In this document: positions 1 to 10,255 of the stretch, in pieces
Numbering within the stretch: the stretch's first letter is position 1
How the letters are laid out: each line of letters starts with the position of its first letter
Source: Longirhabdus pacifica
GTDB taxonomy: Bacteria; Bacillota; Bacilli; Paenibacillales; DSM-105158
Length of the DNA stretch: 64,000 bases
Direction: 5' to 3'
Assembly (NCBI RefSeq): GCF_004115085.1
Contig: NZ_QXJP01000006.1
Span: 1-64,000 of the forward strand
The notes under the pieces: model-generated
Told to the model about the DNA's origin: nothing
The model's database searches: none
What the model saw: the letters and a program-made list of their open reading frames with translations, nothing else
Position numbers and translations under genes: made by a program

Positions 1-131
1 GTCTCTTAACCGTAGGGACTACGGGGATAGCCTAATAAACAATTGGCGGTTACGCTGATGTTCTTAGGAATCCACCACTTCAAGCAACCCGAAAGGGTGA
101 TAAGTGGTGGGTCGTTCAACTGTGTGGTATT
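1..131 (+). mobile_element. right end of an IS200/IS605-type element with omega-RNA-like 3' hairpin
   Basis: No open frame continues here. The stretch has the layout seen at the 3' end of tnpB-type IS200/IS605 elements: a 'actacggggatagcc' segment, an 'aggaatccacc' segment, then a 9-bp stem (CCACCACTT / AAGTGGTGG, about 71-79 and 101-109) enclosing a second stem ACCC-GAAA-GGGT, followed by GTCGTTCAAC. In such elements this region is both the transposition right end and the scaffold of the RNA guide for TnpB. The tnpB body would lie to the left of base 1. The exact boundary, around 115-120, is inferred. Confidence 0.65.
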
Positions 132-1088
132 TTAATAAAATAAACGAGACCAAAAAGATCTTTTCCTCGTTTGTTGTCCGCTTAATACTACTCTTATCTT
201 ATTATCACTTACTCTTTCTACTACGCGGTAGCCGTACTTTGATTTTGTAGCGACACCTTCTTTATTGGGTATACAATAGCCGTCCACTTTGCATTTGCCA
301 TCATCTAAGACAATGACTTGCCCAACGAGAGAAACATGAACCCATTCGTCTCTATCCTGACGGGGAAAATAAACTTGTTTTTGATCCCATTGATAATTGA
401 ATATGGGGATTTGTTCTTCTTGCTCAGGATAAATGATTTGGCCTTTTTCATTTTTTTGAGCATCAATGTTAATGTTGTTGTATTTATTTCTTTCCCACTC
501 ATCTTTTTCAAATTTATGATTCCAATGAAGAGGGCTGCTGTTACCACTTATGGTGCAGTGCAAACATGTTACGCCTAATATATAATTGTCTTTTTTCGTA
601 GCTTTACGTACTTTTTTCCCTGACAACGTGACAAAATAACCGGCTTCGATTTTTTGAGCATCGATGGTTTCAAACATCTCACCGTAGCTAGATGCAGATG
701 AAAAAAAAGTGCCATCAATGAGTACATCACCATGATTTCCATTGACCATAGCGGAAATATTTTGTTTCGTAAAGCTTGTTCCATTAGCTAGAAACCAGGA
801 ATTTGAAGCTGTCGCACTTCCATATCGTCCCATGATATGAGCATTTCTTTTATAGTTAGTCGACGTTCCTTCCCCTTCAGCATGAGAGTTTATTCCATTT
901 GCAAAAGTATGAGATCCTTCAGCATGTGAATTTTCACCTGTAGCATAGGTCATCATACCTTCACTATGCGCGTTCACCCCAGAAGCAGTAGTTAGAAAAC
1001 CTTCAGCATGTGAATTGGAGCCTGTCGCTTTGTTATTACCGCTTTTTTTCTCGTTTTCTATATGTTTTGGATCATTTGTATTGTCCAC
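132..1088 (-). CDS. Peptidase_G2-domain protein with HAEG head repeats
   Basis: The 318-residue protein opens with four 14-residue-spaced repeats of the type NSHAEG/NAHSEG (residues about 25-72). These resemble the left-handed beta-roll head repeats of trimeric adhesins and phage fibres. Next comes a segment around residues 140-300 (ETIDAQKIEAGYFVTLSG and following) that I recognise as the Peptidase_G2 / intramolecular-chaperone autoproteolytic domain of phage tail proteins. There is no signal peptide or membrane segment. Family knowledge suggests a trimeric, self-cleaving fibre-like protein. No other phage gene is in the window, so it may be a stand-alone domesticated gene. It sits directly beside an IS200/IS605 end. 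The start ATG at 1088 has an AAGGAGG-type site (tcctcctttg on the plus strand). Confidence 0.75.
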   Translation of the reverse strand: MDNTNDPKHIENEKKSGNNKATGSNSHAEGFLTTASGVNAHSEGMMTYATGENSHAEGSHTFANGINSHAEGEGTSTNYKRNAHIMGRYGSATASNSWFLANGTSFTKQNISAMVNGNHGDVLIDGTFFSSASSYGEMFETIDAQKIEAGYFVTLSGKKVRKATKKDNYILGVTCLHCTISGNSSPLHWNHKFEKDEWERNKYNNINIDAQKNEKGQIIYPEQEEQIPIFNYQWDQKQVYFPRQDRDEWVHVSLVGQVIVLDDGKCKVDGYCIPNKEGVATKSKYGYRVVERVSDNKIRVVLSGQQTRKRSFWSRLFY

Positions 1089-1395
1089 ATTTCATCCTCC
1101 TTTGCAGCTCCTATATTCTTATGCTTTAAAAGCATTGTACGTTCAATTTTCTTCAAAATATTCTCTTGATTTTTTTATTCAAAAATCCGACAATGTACAT
1201 TTATAAAACATAAAATTCATGATATTTCAACAAATCTATTAAATTCAGAGAAAAAAATGTTAAAATACATATAGAGCAGAAAAACTTGGAAGAAGCACAT
1301 GTAAATAAAAAGGGTATTTACCTTTTCATTGCTAGTGGTTGTGTAGACTGAAATATTTTTGTTACTATATCACGCTGTAATTTAGGGGGTCATGT
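1089..1395. other. intergenic region between divergent genes
   Basis: AT-rich spacer between the Peptidase_G2 gene and the chemoreceptor gene, which point away from each other, so it must hold both promoters. A small hairpin (AAAAGG ... CCTTTT, about 1308-1327) is the only structure noticed. No clear sigma-D motif was found for the chemoreceptor. Confidence 0.4.
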
Positions 1396-3108
1396 ATGAA
1401 GTATTTATTAAAACTTAGCATTAAAATGAAACTTATTCTGTTACTAGTATTTATTTTTGTCTTTACTTCAACTGCAAGCTATGTTTCTTCTATTCGACAG
1501 CATAACCTGGCCGATTCTTATCAAGAGCTCATGGTGATGATGGAAGCCCAAAAAATAATGAGAGAGCTTCAATCTGATCTTAATGCTTTCTCTAATTCCG
1601 AGCGAGAATATTTATTAAAACAAGATGAAAGCAATTTGACGGACATTCAGCAAGAACATGACGATATATTAGCGCATATTGAAAAGTTAAAATCACTGAC
1701 AGTTGGTCATGCTTTTTCAGAAAAAACACTTCCGAACATGGAAAAAAATTATAATGCACTGTGGGAGCAAAGTCAGATTGTAATTGGGTTAGTACAGCAA
1801 GGCGACATTGACGAAGCCGTTTATCTTCATTTTTATGAAGAGGAATACATAAGAGATGTGCAGTTGGATTCAACCGTTCGTGCATTAGTAGATTCCATGG
1901 ATCGAGAAGTGCAGAACAGGGAAGATTTGCAAATTCAACGTGTAAAAGATAATGATAATTTAACTATTATGATGTATGCTGCACTGTTACTTTTCGGTGC
2001 TATTATTTCCTATTTTATGATTCGTTCCATTATGAAACCGTTAAAACAAATTAATACACAATTAGGGCAAATATCTAAAGGTGCAGGGGATTTAACACAA
2101 CAAGTTACTGTAAGCAATAGAGATGAATTAGGTGTACTTGCAGGTTCATTTAATACATTTACAGATTCACTCCGCATGATCATTTTAAACATCCGCAATA
2201 CATCAGAAGATGTAGCAAGTTCATCGATTGAAATGAATCAAGGAGTGAAAGAAACAAGTCAATATACAGATAATATGACAACCGTGGTGAGCGAAGTGGC
2301 AGAGTTGTCTAAGCAACAAAAAAATATTACACAGGAGATTGCTGTCTCCATGGAAGAATCCAATGTTGGGTTGCAACGTATTGCTCAAAATGCTTCTTCC
2401 GTTAATGACTTTGCGATAGAAACGACGGATTTAGCAAAAGAAGGTGTGAAGTTCGGTCAAAAGTCTGTTCAACAAATGAATGAGATTTATGAATCTTTTC
2501 ATGTTACGGACGAAAGAATGAAAAACTTAGAGAAATATACGGAGCGAATTTCTGATGCCACAACCTTGATTAGAGAAATTGCTGAACAAACAAATCTATT
2601 GTCTTTAAATGCCGCGATAGAAGCTGCAAGAGCAGGCGATGCTGGGAAGGGGTTTGCTGTAGTGGCAGATGAGGTGAAGAATTTAGCCGTGCAAACAACG
2701 AGTTCCACAGAGCAGATTGGCAATATGGTGACCACGATCCTATCTGAAATGAAAAGTACTAATTCTTCTATTAAGGATTTACAAGCGCGTCTTATGGATG
2801 GTATATCCATTGTAAAATCAGGGGATCAAAAATTCCGTAACATATTAGATTCGATGACAGAAGTAGCGAATCAAGTGCATGATATTTCTGCGACCTCACA
2901 ACAAATTTCGGCAGGATTTGAGGAAGTCTCTGCTTCCATGAATGAAATTGCAACCGCTTCTGCTAACAATGCAGAGCATGCGGTACAAGGCGTGAATAAC
3001 ACAACAAAACAAAAAGAATTAATGAAAAGTATGGAGGAACAAATTCACCAGCTGTCTAAACTGGCAGAATCTTTATTTAAACAAGTTGATCGTTTTAAAA
3101 TAAAATAA
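1396..3108 (+). CDS. methyl-accepting chemotaxis protein
   Basis: Transmembrane chemoreceptor of 570 residues that passes ligand signals to CheA/CheW. TM1 lies at about residues 11-31. A four-helix-bundle-type extracellular sensor fills about 32-188, TM2 about 190-210 and HAMP about 211-265. The cytoplasmic signalling hairpin follows, with its conserved tip [20 protein letters not shown] at about 394-413 and [12 protein letters not shown] just after. The start ATG is preceded by AGGGGGT. It is a single gene followed by its own terminator, so it is probably a stand-alone transducer in the chemotaxis network. The ligand cannot be told from sequence. Confidence 0.95.
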   Translation: MKYLLKLSIKMKLILLLVFIFVFTSTASYVSSIRQHNLADSYQELMVMMEAQKIMRELQSDLNAFSNSEREYLLKQDESNLTDIQQEHDDILAHIEKLKSLTVGHAFSEKTLPNMEKNYNALWEQSQIVIGLVQQGDIDEAVYLHFYEEEYIRDVQLDSTVRALVDSMDREVQNREDLQIQRVKDNDNLTIMMYAALLLFGAIISYFMIRSIMKPLKQINTQLGQISKGAGDLTQQVTVSNRDELGVLAGSFNTFTDSLRMIILNIRNTSEDVASSSIEMNQGVKETSQYTDNMTTVVSEVAELSKQQKNITQEIAVSMEESNVGLQRIAQNASSVNDFAIETTDLAKEGVKFGQKSVQQMNEIYESFHVTDERMKNLEKYTERISDATTLIREIAEQTNLLSLNAAIEAARAGDAGKGFAVVADEVKNLAVQTTSSTEQIGNMVTTILSEMKSTNSSIKDLQARLMDGISIVKSGDQKFRNILDSMTEVANQVHDISATSQQISAGFEEVSASMNEIATASANNAEHAVQGVNNTTKQKELMKSMEEQIHQLSKLAESLFKQVDRFKIK

Positions 3109-3148
3109 GAAATAAAGTATGTTATTGTAAAAAGACAAGGCATATGTG

Positions 3149-3190
3149 GGCATCGTCAGTAGATATGATCTGTTGACGATGCCGTTTTTG
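3149..3190 (+). terminator. rho-independent terminator of the chemoreceptor gene
   Basis: A perfect 10-bp stem GGCATCGTCA (3149-3158) / TGACGATGCC (3174-3183) is followed by GTTTTTG. Confidence 0.85.
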
Positions 3191-3257
3191 TATAGTTGTA
3201 TAGCCTATTTTCTAAAGTTGCATAGCTCATTTTCATTCATTGATGTATGATTTCATG

Positions 3258-3668
3258 TCATTGCTTGTACTTTTTTTTCTTAGCTCTAATGTTCACCTCT
3301 GGTTGAGATGTGTGGTTCCCTTTGGTTTTTTGCGTGTTTTCTTTGGTTACTTGTAATTCGTCTTTTTGATTACTTTTATGATCATCATGACAGTCATTTT
3401 CGGAAGTTGTTTTTAAATCGCTATAATTTGCCCCAATGTTTAGTTTTCCTGTCAGTTCATTGACTTCAAGTTGCTTGAAGTTGTTGTTAAATTCTAATTT
3501 ATCTAATGAAATATGATCGACATGAATGTTTTCCACCTTAACAGGAGGTTGGATGACGCCTTGTTCCATTTTGTATACTAAACTATTCAGTTGTCCCTCT
3601 ATTTTCGTTAGCTGCTCCTGTAATGCATTGACTTTTCTATAATTAGAGCTTATCCATTTTTTAAACAT
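3258..3668 (-). CDS. GerPC-like spore germination protein
   Basis: About 136 residues from the ATG at 3668; the frame stays open upstream to 3713. The shared GGAG lies 7 bases before this ATG but touches the alternative ATG at 3674. An N-terminal helical region (about 1-35) is followed by VENIHVDHISLDKLEFNNNF, then a segment around residues 65-80 ending KLNIGANY. That pattern (short beta strands then 'L.G.LNIG') is the hallmark I recall from GerPC. The C-terminal ~50 residues are charged, low-complexity and end in a lysine run. It lies 16 bp after the Hsp20 coat gene and is probably cotranscribed in the mother cell. Assignment to GerPC proper is inference; it could be a coat-associated paralogue. 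Confidence 0.6.
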   Translation of the reverse strand: MFKKWISSNYRKVNALQEQLTKIEGQLNSLVYKMEQGVIQPPVKVENIHVDHISLDKLEFNNNFKQLEVNELTGKLNIGANYSDLKTTSENDCHDDHKSNQKDELQVTKENTQKTKGNHTSQPEVNIRAKKKKYKQ

Positions 3669-3684
3669 AAGCATCTCCACATTT

Positions 3685-4206
3685 TTAATCAATAGTAATG
3701 TTCTGTTCTTCATTTTCCATGCGCGGCAATTTAATGACTAATACTCCATTGCCATACTTTGCATTCATTTTATTGGTATCCGCTGCCTCAGGTAAACGAA
3801 TCGTTCGTTCAAAATCACCATGATATCGTTCTGATTGTATTTTGGTCGTATTATCGTAGTGCGATTCTATAAAGCCTTTAATCGTAAGTTGATCTCCTGC
3901 TAAGGTGAGTTGAAGGTTATTTTTGCTTATACCTGGTAGCTCAGCTAATACAATCATATTCGCTGGTGTCATATAAATATCCACAAGAGGGTATTCACTT
4001 GATGTGCGTGCGGAAGTTTGAACGGGTCCAGATTGATCCCAAAATTGCTGCATATTGCTTTTCTCTGTTCCAGTCCCATCAGGTTGGAACATCGGATCAT
4101 TCATAAACTGTTTCACATAATCTGTATTGAACATAGACTGCCAAAAGTTGCCGCCTTGAAATTTCTGTGCCATCTCTAGCCACTGCTTTAATTTATCTGG
4201 ATCCAT
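3685..4206 (-). CDS. cotP: Hsp20/alpha-crystallin family spore coat protein (CotP-like)
   Basis: Protein of 173 residues. An N-terminal half with PDKLKQWLEMAQKF and an asparagine/glutamine-rich linker leads into an alpha-crystallin domain at about residues 70-165 (VDIYMTPANMIVLAELPGI ... GNGVLVIKLPR). Hsp20 proteins of this type are structural spore coat proteins in Bacillus (CotP). The neighbouring GerPC-like gene and the divergent GerPA/GerPF-like genes mirror, as I recall it, the B. subtilis cotP-ydgA-ydgB neighbourhood, which supports a coat role rather than a general heat-shock role. The start ATG follows AAGGAGGT at good distance. The symbol is by family and context, not proven orthology. 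Confidence 0.8.
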   Translation of the reverse strand: MDPDKLKQWLEMAQKFQGGNFWQSMFNTDYVKQFMNDPMFQPDGTGTEKSNMQQFWDQSGPVQTSARTSSEYPLVDIYMTPANMIVLAELPGISKNNLQLTLAGDQLTIKGFIESHYDNTTKIQSERYHGDFERTIRLPEAADTNKMNAKYGNGVLVIKLPRMENEEQNITID

Positions 4207-4406
4207 TTATTGACCTCCTTGTAGCGAGCGCACATAATTGCCCTAATTTCGCATATATATTGGTTAATAAAGAGGAGGGAAAATAATATATTCGTCTCTT
4301 TACTATCCATATTTCATTTTTCTAATTTTCATGCTAAATAAGTTGAATTTATAAACATAAAAAAGTTAAAAAATATTGTACACAAAAAAGTAAAGGGGTG
4401 TAGTGT

Positions 4407-4664
4407 GTGACCACACCATGTATCAATATCAACATTTTTATGATTAAAGTGAATGCAATAGAGAATGCATCCGCGTTAAATGTTGGTCAAAATTTATTAG
4501 CAGATTGGAATAATTCAGATAAACGAAATCAAGGGTTTGGCTCAAATCAAGCAGATCACACAAATTTTTTGGCACCGAAAAGTTTTGTTGACGATAGAGA
4601 TTTAATCGATTCGCCAGCTACGTTTGAATCTAGCTGCCCGAAACATTTGATGAGGAAGGATTGA
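4407..4664 (+). CDS. GerPA/GerPF-family spore protein, divergent copy
   Basis: 85 residues, GTG start seven bases after AAGGGGTG. It shares the frame of its two downstream neighbours (IKVNAIENAS ... NQGFGS ... D.DLIDSPA), aligning with 'VNLIDRAS ... INQGYGE ... DPDVIDS'. It lacks the FGG motif and carries two C-terminal-half insertions, so it is the most diverged of the three. GerPA/GerPF-type proteins belong to a coat-located system that lets germinants reach the inner membrane. First gene of a three-gene plus-strand set divergent from cotP. Confidence 0.6.
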   Translation: MTTPCININIFMIKVNAIENASALNVGQNLLADWNNSDKRNQGFGSNQADHTNFLAPKSFVDDRDLIDSPATFESSCPKHLMRKD

Positions 4665-4668
4665 TTAA

Positions 4669-4920
4669 ATGGTTTGTATACCCCCTGTAAATTTTGCGCC
4701 TACAGTGGTAAATTTAGTTGGTTTTAAGGTCAACCTTATCGACCGTGCATCGAAGATTAGTTTTGGTGGAGTGGTGGACATCGACTTCTTCCTCTCGACA
4801 AAAATTAACCAAGGTTATGGAGAAAGTGCTGGTGATTTCAACGTTCAAATCTTCCCAATCAGTACAGTGTATGATCCAGATGTCATTGATTCACCGAGTT
4901 CAAAAGTTAGTGTCATTTGA
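4669..4920 (+). CDS. GerPA/GerPF-family spore germination protein
   Basis: 83 residues starting four bases after the previous stop, with GAGGAAGG as ribosome site. The core reads VNLIDRASKISFGGVVDIDF, then INQGYGESAGDF and YDPDVIDS. The order 'hydrophobic strand, S.S.ISFGG, K.N.G.G..AGDF, DPDVID' matches the GerPA/GerPF small-protein family (FGD ... GAGSFNTGD ... D.D.ID). It is closely similar to the next gene, so the two arose by recent duplication. Likely expressed in the mother cell late in sporulation; no sigma-K promoter was confidently found. Confidence 0.7.
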   Translation: MVCIPPVNFAPTVVNLVGFKVNLIDRASKISFGGVVDIDFFLSTKINQGYGESAGDFNVQIFPISTVYDPDVIDSPSSKVSVI

Positions 4921-4955
4921 CCCATGTAGTTAAATTTACAGAAAGGGATGATTGA

Positions 4956-5189
4956 ATGAACTTTGCACCGACATTGGTCAATTTGGTAGGGTTTAAAGTG
5001 AACCTAATCGATCGTGCGTCCACGATTAGTTTTGGTGGTGTAACGCAAATTGACTTCTTTTTATCGACAAAAATAAATCAAGGATATGGTGAAGATGCAG
5101 GAGATTTCAGCGTATCCATTGTTCCAATTAGCACCGTCTTTGATCCAGATGTCATTGATTCTACTTCCGCAAAGGCAAGTGTGATTTAA
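4956..5189 (+). CDS. GerPA/GerPF-family spore germination protein
   Basis: 77 residues with AGAAAGGGATG upstream of the ATG. Nearly identical in layout to the preceding gene (VNLIDRASTISFGG, INQGYGEDAGDF, FDPDVIDS), differing mainly in the N-terminal few residues and in the stretch before DPDVIDS. Two such nearly identical tandem copies next to a CotP-like gene resemble the ydgA/ydgB arrangement of B. subtilis. Function in germinant permeation is inferred from the family only. Confidence 0.7.
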   Translation: MNFAPTLVNLVGFKVNLIDRASTISFGGVTQIDFFLSTKINQGYGEDAGDFSVSIVPISTVFDPDVIDSTSAKASVI

Positions 5190-5236
5190 ACAACAAAGTA
5201 TGGAGTAAGCATATAAAAGAATAGGCAATGAAACAA

Positions 5237-5270
5237 CAGCACCCTGTCGCAAATGACAGGGTGCTGTCAT
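5237..5270 (+). terminator. terminator-like hairpin after the GerP-like genes
   Basis: A perfect 12-bp stem CAGCACCCTGTC (5237-5248) / GACAGGGTGCTG (5255-5266) with a 6-base loop. The following T tract is weak (TCATT), but position and stem strength fit transcription termination. Confidence 0.65.
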
Positions 5271-5618
5271 TACTCCAATTTTTATATGATTTAAGCATTA
5301 ACAATTAAATATACAATTGATTACAAATTGTATGCGCTTTCATAGCTGGCGCAGTATCGTTTTGTATTTTAATGCAAATAAAATGAATATGTATTCGGAA
5401 AACTTTTCATAGAAAATTCGCTTTACAGATAAGAACTATATAACATATAATGTGAACAATAGTTGCATTCATATTGTATATTAGTGCAAAATATCTTCTT
5501 ATTAATACATTTGCTTTGATTTTAATTGAAGTTAGAATGTGCTAATAATACCAGATTCAGCTTCGTAGGAGGTAAATATTCTGATAAAATAAATTATGCT
5601 ATGAAAGGTGAATATACA
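5271..5618. other. gltB upstream region
   Basis: An AT-rich leader of about 350 bp. The frame is open from a TTG at 5526, but that start has no ribosome site and the family start lies at 5619. No GltC-type regulator gene is adjacent, and no operator or riboswitch was recognised. Confidence 0.4.
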
Positions 5619-8600
5619 ATGAGACAATTTGGACTTCCGCACAAACAAGGGCTATATGATCCTCAATTCGAGCATGACGCTTGTGGTATTGGATTTGTTG
5701 CCAATATTAAGGGTCATCCCTCGCATCATATTGTCGAGCAAGCATTAGTCGTCCTGCGTAACTTAGACCATCGAGGTGGTCAGGGTGCAGAGAGTAACAC
5801 TGGAGACGGTGCAGGGATTTTGATGCAAATACCTCATCAATTTTTTCAACAACAGTTATTCAACGACCATGTCAAACTTCCTAAAAAAGGAGACTATGGT
5901 ATAGGAATGATATTTATGCCGCAAGATGTATCATTTCAACAGCAATGTGAATCTATTGTTGAAGAAATTGTTACGGACGAAGGTCAATCTGTTTTAGCGT
6001 GGAGAGAAGTGCCTACAAGTAACCATGAGATGTTAGGTCAATCTGCGAGAAACAGTCAACCTTATGTACGTCAGTTATTTATTGAAAGAAGTCATGATAT
6101 ACCAAGCGGCATCGACTTTGAACGGAAATTATATGTGATTCGTAAGAGAATCGAACATCGTATTCAGCAATTGAACATCCCACAGTTTTATGTCGTTAGT
6201 CTTTCTAGTAAAACGATCGTATATAAAGGGATGTTAACCCCAGACCAAGTAGATTTATTTTATGCTGATTTAAAAAATCCGCAATTTGAAACAGCGATAG
6301 CTTTAGTCCATTCCAGATTTAGCACTAACACGTTTCCAAGTTGGGAACGAGCACATCCATATCGATACTTTATTCATAACGGAGAAATTAATACATTAAG
6401 AGGCAATGTAAACTGGATGAAAGCACGAGAGTCTATGTGCCAATCCGATATATTTGGTGAAGATTTGAACAAATGTTTTCCACTGCTTGATGAAACAGGT
6501 AGTGATGCACAAATGTTTGATAATACGCTAGAATTTCTACATTTATCTGGGCGTTCATTACCGCATGCTGCGATGATGATGATACCAGAGCCTTGGCAAA
6601 AAAATGAGCACATGGATAAGGAAAAAAGGGACTTCTATGCTTATCATAGTGCGCTAATGGAACCATGGGATGGACCTGCTGCGGTATGTTTTTCTGACGG
6701 TTCTGTTATTGGGGCTTGTTTAGATCGTAATGGATTAAGACCTGCGAGATACTATGTTACCAAAGATGATTTGATCGTGCTTTCTTCCGAGGTCGGTGTA
6801 TTGCACATACCGGAAGAAGATATCGTCATGAAGGAACGTTTGCGTCCAGGCAAGATGTTATTAGTAGATACGGAACAAGGACGTATGATTAGTGATGAAG
6901 AGTTGAAGAGCGAGATTGCTTCAGCGCATCCGTATGGAGAATGGTTGCAGCAACATCAGATTGCTATCGAAGCGTTGCCATGTAAAACTTCCGTACCATC
7001 AATAGAAGAAACACAATTAGTATCGTTGCAAAAAGCGTTTGGCTATACGACAGAACATGTGATGAAAATATTAAAACCGATGGCTGAAGAGGGAATTGAA
7101 CCAACCGCATCCATGGGTGTAGATATTCCACTAGCTGTATTATCTAAAAAGCCGCAAATGCTCTACAGTTATTTCAAGCAGTTATTTGCGCAAGTAACGA
7201 ATCCTCCTATTGATGCGATTCGAGAAGAAATTGTGACTTCTTCTATGGTGTTGTTAGGAGCAGAGGGCAACTTATTGCAGCCAACTGCAGCAAGTGCCAA
7301 GAAAATTAAACTTCAATCACCAGTATTAAGTAATGAACAGTTACAAAGTATTCGTGATCTGGATGAAGCAGCTTTTCAAACAGAAACGTTATCCTTATTA
7401 TTTGATGCAGAAACAGGCAGTACTGGTATGAAACAAGCGCTAGACACCTTGTTCGAAAAGGCAGACGAAGCAGTGAACAACGGGAAATCATTGCTTATTC
7501 TTTCCGATCGTGGGTTGTCACGTGAGCGTGCTTCTATTCCAACGTTGCTAGCTGCATCTGGATTGCATCATCATTTGATTCGCAAAGGGAATAGAATGCA
7601 AGTTAGCTTGATCATAGAATCAGGAGAGCCTAGAGAAGTACATCATTTTGCTGTGTTGTTAGGTTTCGGTGCGGATTCGATTAACCCTTATGTCGCTTTT
7701 GAAACATTAAAGCAGATGAAGCGGGATGGCATCATTCAACTGAATGCTTCAGACGAGATGATAACCGAGCACTACGTGAAGGCTACGGTGAAAGGCATTA
7801 TTAAAATATTATCCAAAATGGGTATTTCTACAATACAAAGTTATCAAGGTGCGCAAATTTTTGAAGCGATTGGTATTTCAAAGCAAGTTATTGATGCATA
7901 TTTTACGGGAACGGCATCTCGTATTGGAGGCATTGATTTTGATACTATTGCTAAAGAACAACTGGATAAGCATGTAAGTGCATATCAGCAGTTAGAAACT
8001 TACGGACTAGAAAGTGGTGGCGAACACCAGTGGAGAATAGACGGAGAAAAGCATTTATTTTCACCGGAAACCGTACATGCACTTCAAAACTCCACAAAAA
8101 CAAACGATTACGAAGAATATAAACGCTTTGCATCGCTCATAGATGATCAAAGAAAGCAGCACATTACACTGCGTAGTTTAATGCAATTTAAAACAGATTC
8201 AGCTCGTTCCCCAATTCCGATTGAAGAAGTAGAATCGGTGGAAGAAATTTGCAAACGATTCAAAACGGGCGCGATGTCGTTCGGTTCACTTAGTAAAGAA
8301 GCGCACGAAAGCTTAGCCATTGCAATGAATCGCATTGGTGGCAAGAGCAACACGGGTGAAGGAGGAGAAGATCCAGCTCGTTTCGTTGCAGATGAGAATG
8401 GAGATCTTCGACGCAGTGCCATTAAGCAAGTTGCATCCGGTCGCTTCGGTGTTTCTAGTCACTATTTAATGAATGCGGATGAAATTCAAATTAAAATTGC
8501 ACAAGGAGCAAAACCTGGTGAAGGTGGACAATTGCCAGCTAAAAAGGTATATCCATGGGTTGCGGAAGTAAGGGGGTCGACTCCAGGCGTAGGATTAATC

Positions 8601-10238
8601 TCACCGCCTCCACATCATGATATTTACTCTATTGAAGACTTGGCAGAGCTCATTCATGATTTGAAAAATGCAAATCCACGTGCAAAAATTTGTGTGAAGC
8701 TCGTTTCAGAAGTCGGCGTTGGTACGATCGCAGCTGGTGTTGCGAAAGGGAAAGCAGACATCATTATGATCAGTGGTTTTGATGGTGGAACAGGTGCTTC
8801 ACCTAGAACGAGTTTGTATCATACCGGATTACCTTGGGAGCTTGGATTAGCGGAAACACACCAAACGTTAATGTTGAACCAGCTCAGGGATCGTGTCGTG
8901 TTAGAAACAGACGGGAAGATGCTTACGGGTAGAGATGTTATCATTGCAGCTTTACTAGGAGCAGAAGAATACGGATTTTCTACTGCGCCACTCATTGCAC
9001 TAGGTTGTGTGATGATGCGTGTATGTCAGAAGGATACTTGTCCTGTTGGAATTGCAACACAAAATCCAACTTTACGTGATAAATTTGCAGGTGATCCAGA
9101 CTATGTCGTAAATTACTTGAAATTCATTGCCCAGCATACGAGAGAATTGATGGCAGAGTTAGGCTTCCGCACGATAAATGAAATGGTAGGTAGAACGGAT
9201 GTATTGGAACAAAGAAAGCTGGATGAAGATGTAAAATGCAACAATATCGATCTTTCGCCAATGTTTTATCGTCCAGATGTACCGCAAGGGACAGGAACCT
9301 ACAAACAAATAGAACAAGACCATAAATTAGATCAATCCATCGATAGAAAGCAGTTGCTAGATTTATGTGCTCCTGCATTAGATCATAAAGAAAATGTGCA
9401 TGCTATTTTACCGATCACCAATCAAAATCGGGTAGCAGGAACCATCGTAGGTAGTGAAATTACGAAACGTTATGGCTTAGAAGGGCTGCCACACGACACG
9501 ATTCGTATACACTTCCAAGGTTCAGCGGGACTAAGCTTCGGGGCATTTGTGCCAAAAGGCATGACATTGTCCTTAGAAGGCGACGCCAATGACTATGTTG
9601 GAAAAGGACTTTCTGGTGGAAAAGTGATTGTATTCCCATCTGAGAAGTCCCCATTTGTTGCTGAAGAAAATATTATTGTTGGTAATGTTTCTTTCTATGG
9701 TGCAACCGCTGGAGAAGCGTATATACGTGGAATCGCTGGGGAAAGATTCTGTGTTCGTAATAGTGGAGTGCGTGCAGTCGTCGAAGGAGTAGGAGATCAT
9801 GCATGTGAATATATGACGGGTGGAAGAGTCGTTATACTCGGTTCTACAGGTCGTAACTTTGCAGCAGGGATGTCAGGTGGTATTGCTTATGTCTATGACG
9901 AAGACAACACGTTTAAAGACAAAGTAAATACGGAGATGGTACTACTAGAAACGCTGGAAGAAGATTACGAGATTAATGAAGTGAAGCAAATGATACGTAA
10001 CCAAGTAAAATTCACAGGCAGCGACGTTGCACACCGAATTTTACATGATTGGGAAGTGAATCAATATAAATTTGTCAAAGTCATTCCACGAGACTTCAAG
10101 CGGATGTTTAATTCGATTGAAAGAGGAAAGAAAAACGGGATGAATGATAAAGAAGCGGCAATGGCTGCTTTTGTGGAAAATATGAAGGAAGTAGAAAGTA
10201 GTCAAACGAAGCAAGCCACCCCTGTAGGTGCTAAATAA
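5619..10238 (+). CDS. gltB: glutamate synthase large subunit
   Basis: 1539 residues. It transfers the amide of glutamine to 2-oxoglutarate using reducing power from GltD. I chose ATG 5619 (site GAAAGGTG) because the conserved N-terminus then gives a short propeptide and the nucleophile Cys22 in DACGIGF. Order: class II glutamine amidotransferase (about 22-430), central domain (about 460-770), FMN/2-oxoglutarate domain (about 830-1210; [10 protein letters not shown]), with the 3Fe-4S cysteines C1130, C1136, C1141 ([12 protein letters not shown]). The C-terminal GXGXG beta-helix (about 1270-1460) follows. Full length for the family. It is followed 17 bp later by gltD, so one operon. Confidence 0.97.
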   Translation: MRQFGLPHKQGLYDPQFEHDACGIGFVANIKGHPSHHIVEQALVVLRNLDHRGGQGAESNTGDGAGILMQIPHQFFQQQLFNDHVKLPKKGDYGIGMIFMPQDVSFQQQCESIVEEIVTDEGQSVLAWREVPTSNHEMLGQSARNSQPYVRQLFIERSHDIPSGIDFERKLYVIRKRIEHRIQQLNIPQFYVVSLSSKTIVYKGMLTPDQVDLFYADLKNPQFETAIALVHSRFSTNTFPSWERAHPYRYFIHNGEINTLRGNVNWMKARESMCQSDIFGEDLNKCFPLLDETGSDAQMFDNTLEFLHLSGRSLPHAAMMMIPEPWQKNEHMDKEKRDFYAYHSALMEPWDGPAAVCFSDGSVIGACLDRNGLRPARYYVTKDDLIVLSSEVGVLHIPEEDIVMKERLRPGKMLLVDTEQGRMISDEELKSEIASAHPYGEWLQQHQIAIEALPCKTSVPSIEETQLVSLQKAFGYTTEHVMKILKPMAEEGIEPTASMGVDIPLAVLSKKPQMLYSYFKQLFAQVTNPPIDAIREEIVTSSMVLLGAEGNLLQPTAASAKKIKLQSPVLSNEQLQSIRDLDEAAFQTETLSLLFDAETGSTGMKQALDTLFEKADEAVNNGKSLLILSDRGLSRERASIPTLLAASGLHHHLIRKGNRMQVSLIIESGEPREVHHFAVLLGFGADSINPYVAFETLKQMKRDGIIQLNASDEMITEHYVKATVKGIIKILSKMGISTIQSYQGAQIFEAIGISKQVIDAYFTGTASRIGGIDFDTIAKEQLDKHVSAYQQLETYGLESGGEHQWRIDGEKHLFSPETVHALQNSTKTNDYEEYKRFASLIDDQRKQHITLRSLMQFKTDSARSPIPIEEVESVEEICKRFKTGAMSFGSLSKEAHESLAIAMNRIGGKSNTGEGGEDPARFVADENGDLRRSAIKQVASGRFGVSSHYLMNADEIQIKIAQGAKPGEGGQLPAKKVYPWVAEVRGSTPGVGLISPPPHHDIYSIEDLAELIHDLKNANPRAKICVKLVSEVGVGTIAAGVAKGKADIIMISGFDGGTGASPRTSLYHTGLPWELGLAETHQTLMLNQLRDRVVLETDGKMLTGRDVIIAALLGAEEYGFSTAPLIALGCVMMRVCQKDTCPVGIATQNPTLRDKFAGDPDYVVNYLKFIAQHTRELMAELGFRTINEMVGRTDVLEQRKLDEDVKCNNIDLSPMFYRPDVPQGTGTYKQIEQDHKLDQSIDRKQLLDLCAPALDHKENVHAILPITNQNRVAGTIVGSEITKRYGLEGLPHDTIRIHFQGSAGLSFGAFVPKGMTLSLEGDANDYVGKGLSGGKVIVFPSEKSPFVAEENIIVGNVSFYGATAGEAYIRGIAGERFCVRNSGVRAVVEGVGDHACEYMTGGRVVILGSTGRNFAAGMSGGIAYVYDEDNTFKDKVNTEMVLLETLEEDYEINEVKQMIRNQVKFTGSDVAHRILHDWEVNQYKFVKVIPRDFKRMFNSIERGKKNGMNDKEAAMAAFVENMKEVESSQTKQATPVGAK

Positions 10239-10255
10239 AGAGAGGAGGAAGAGAA

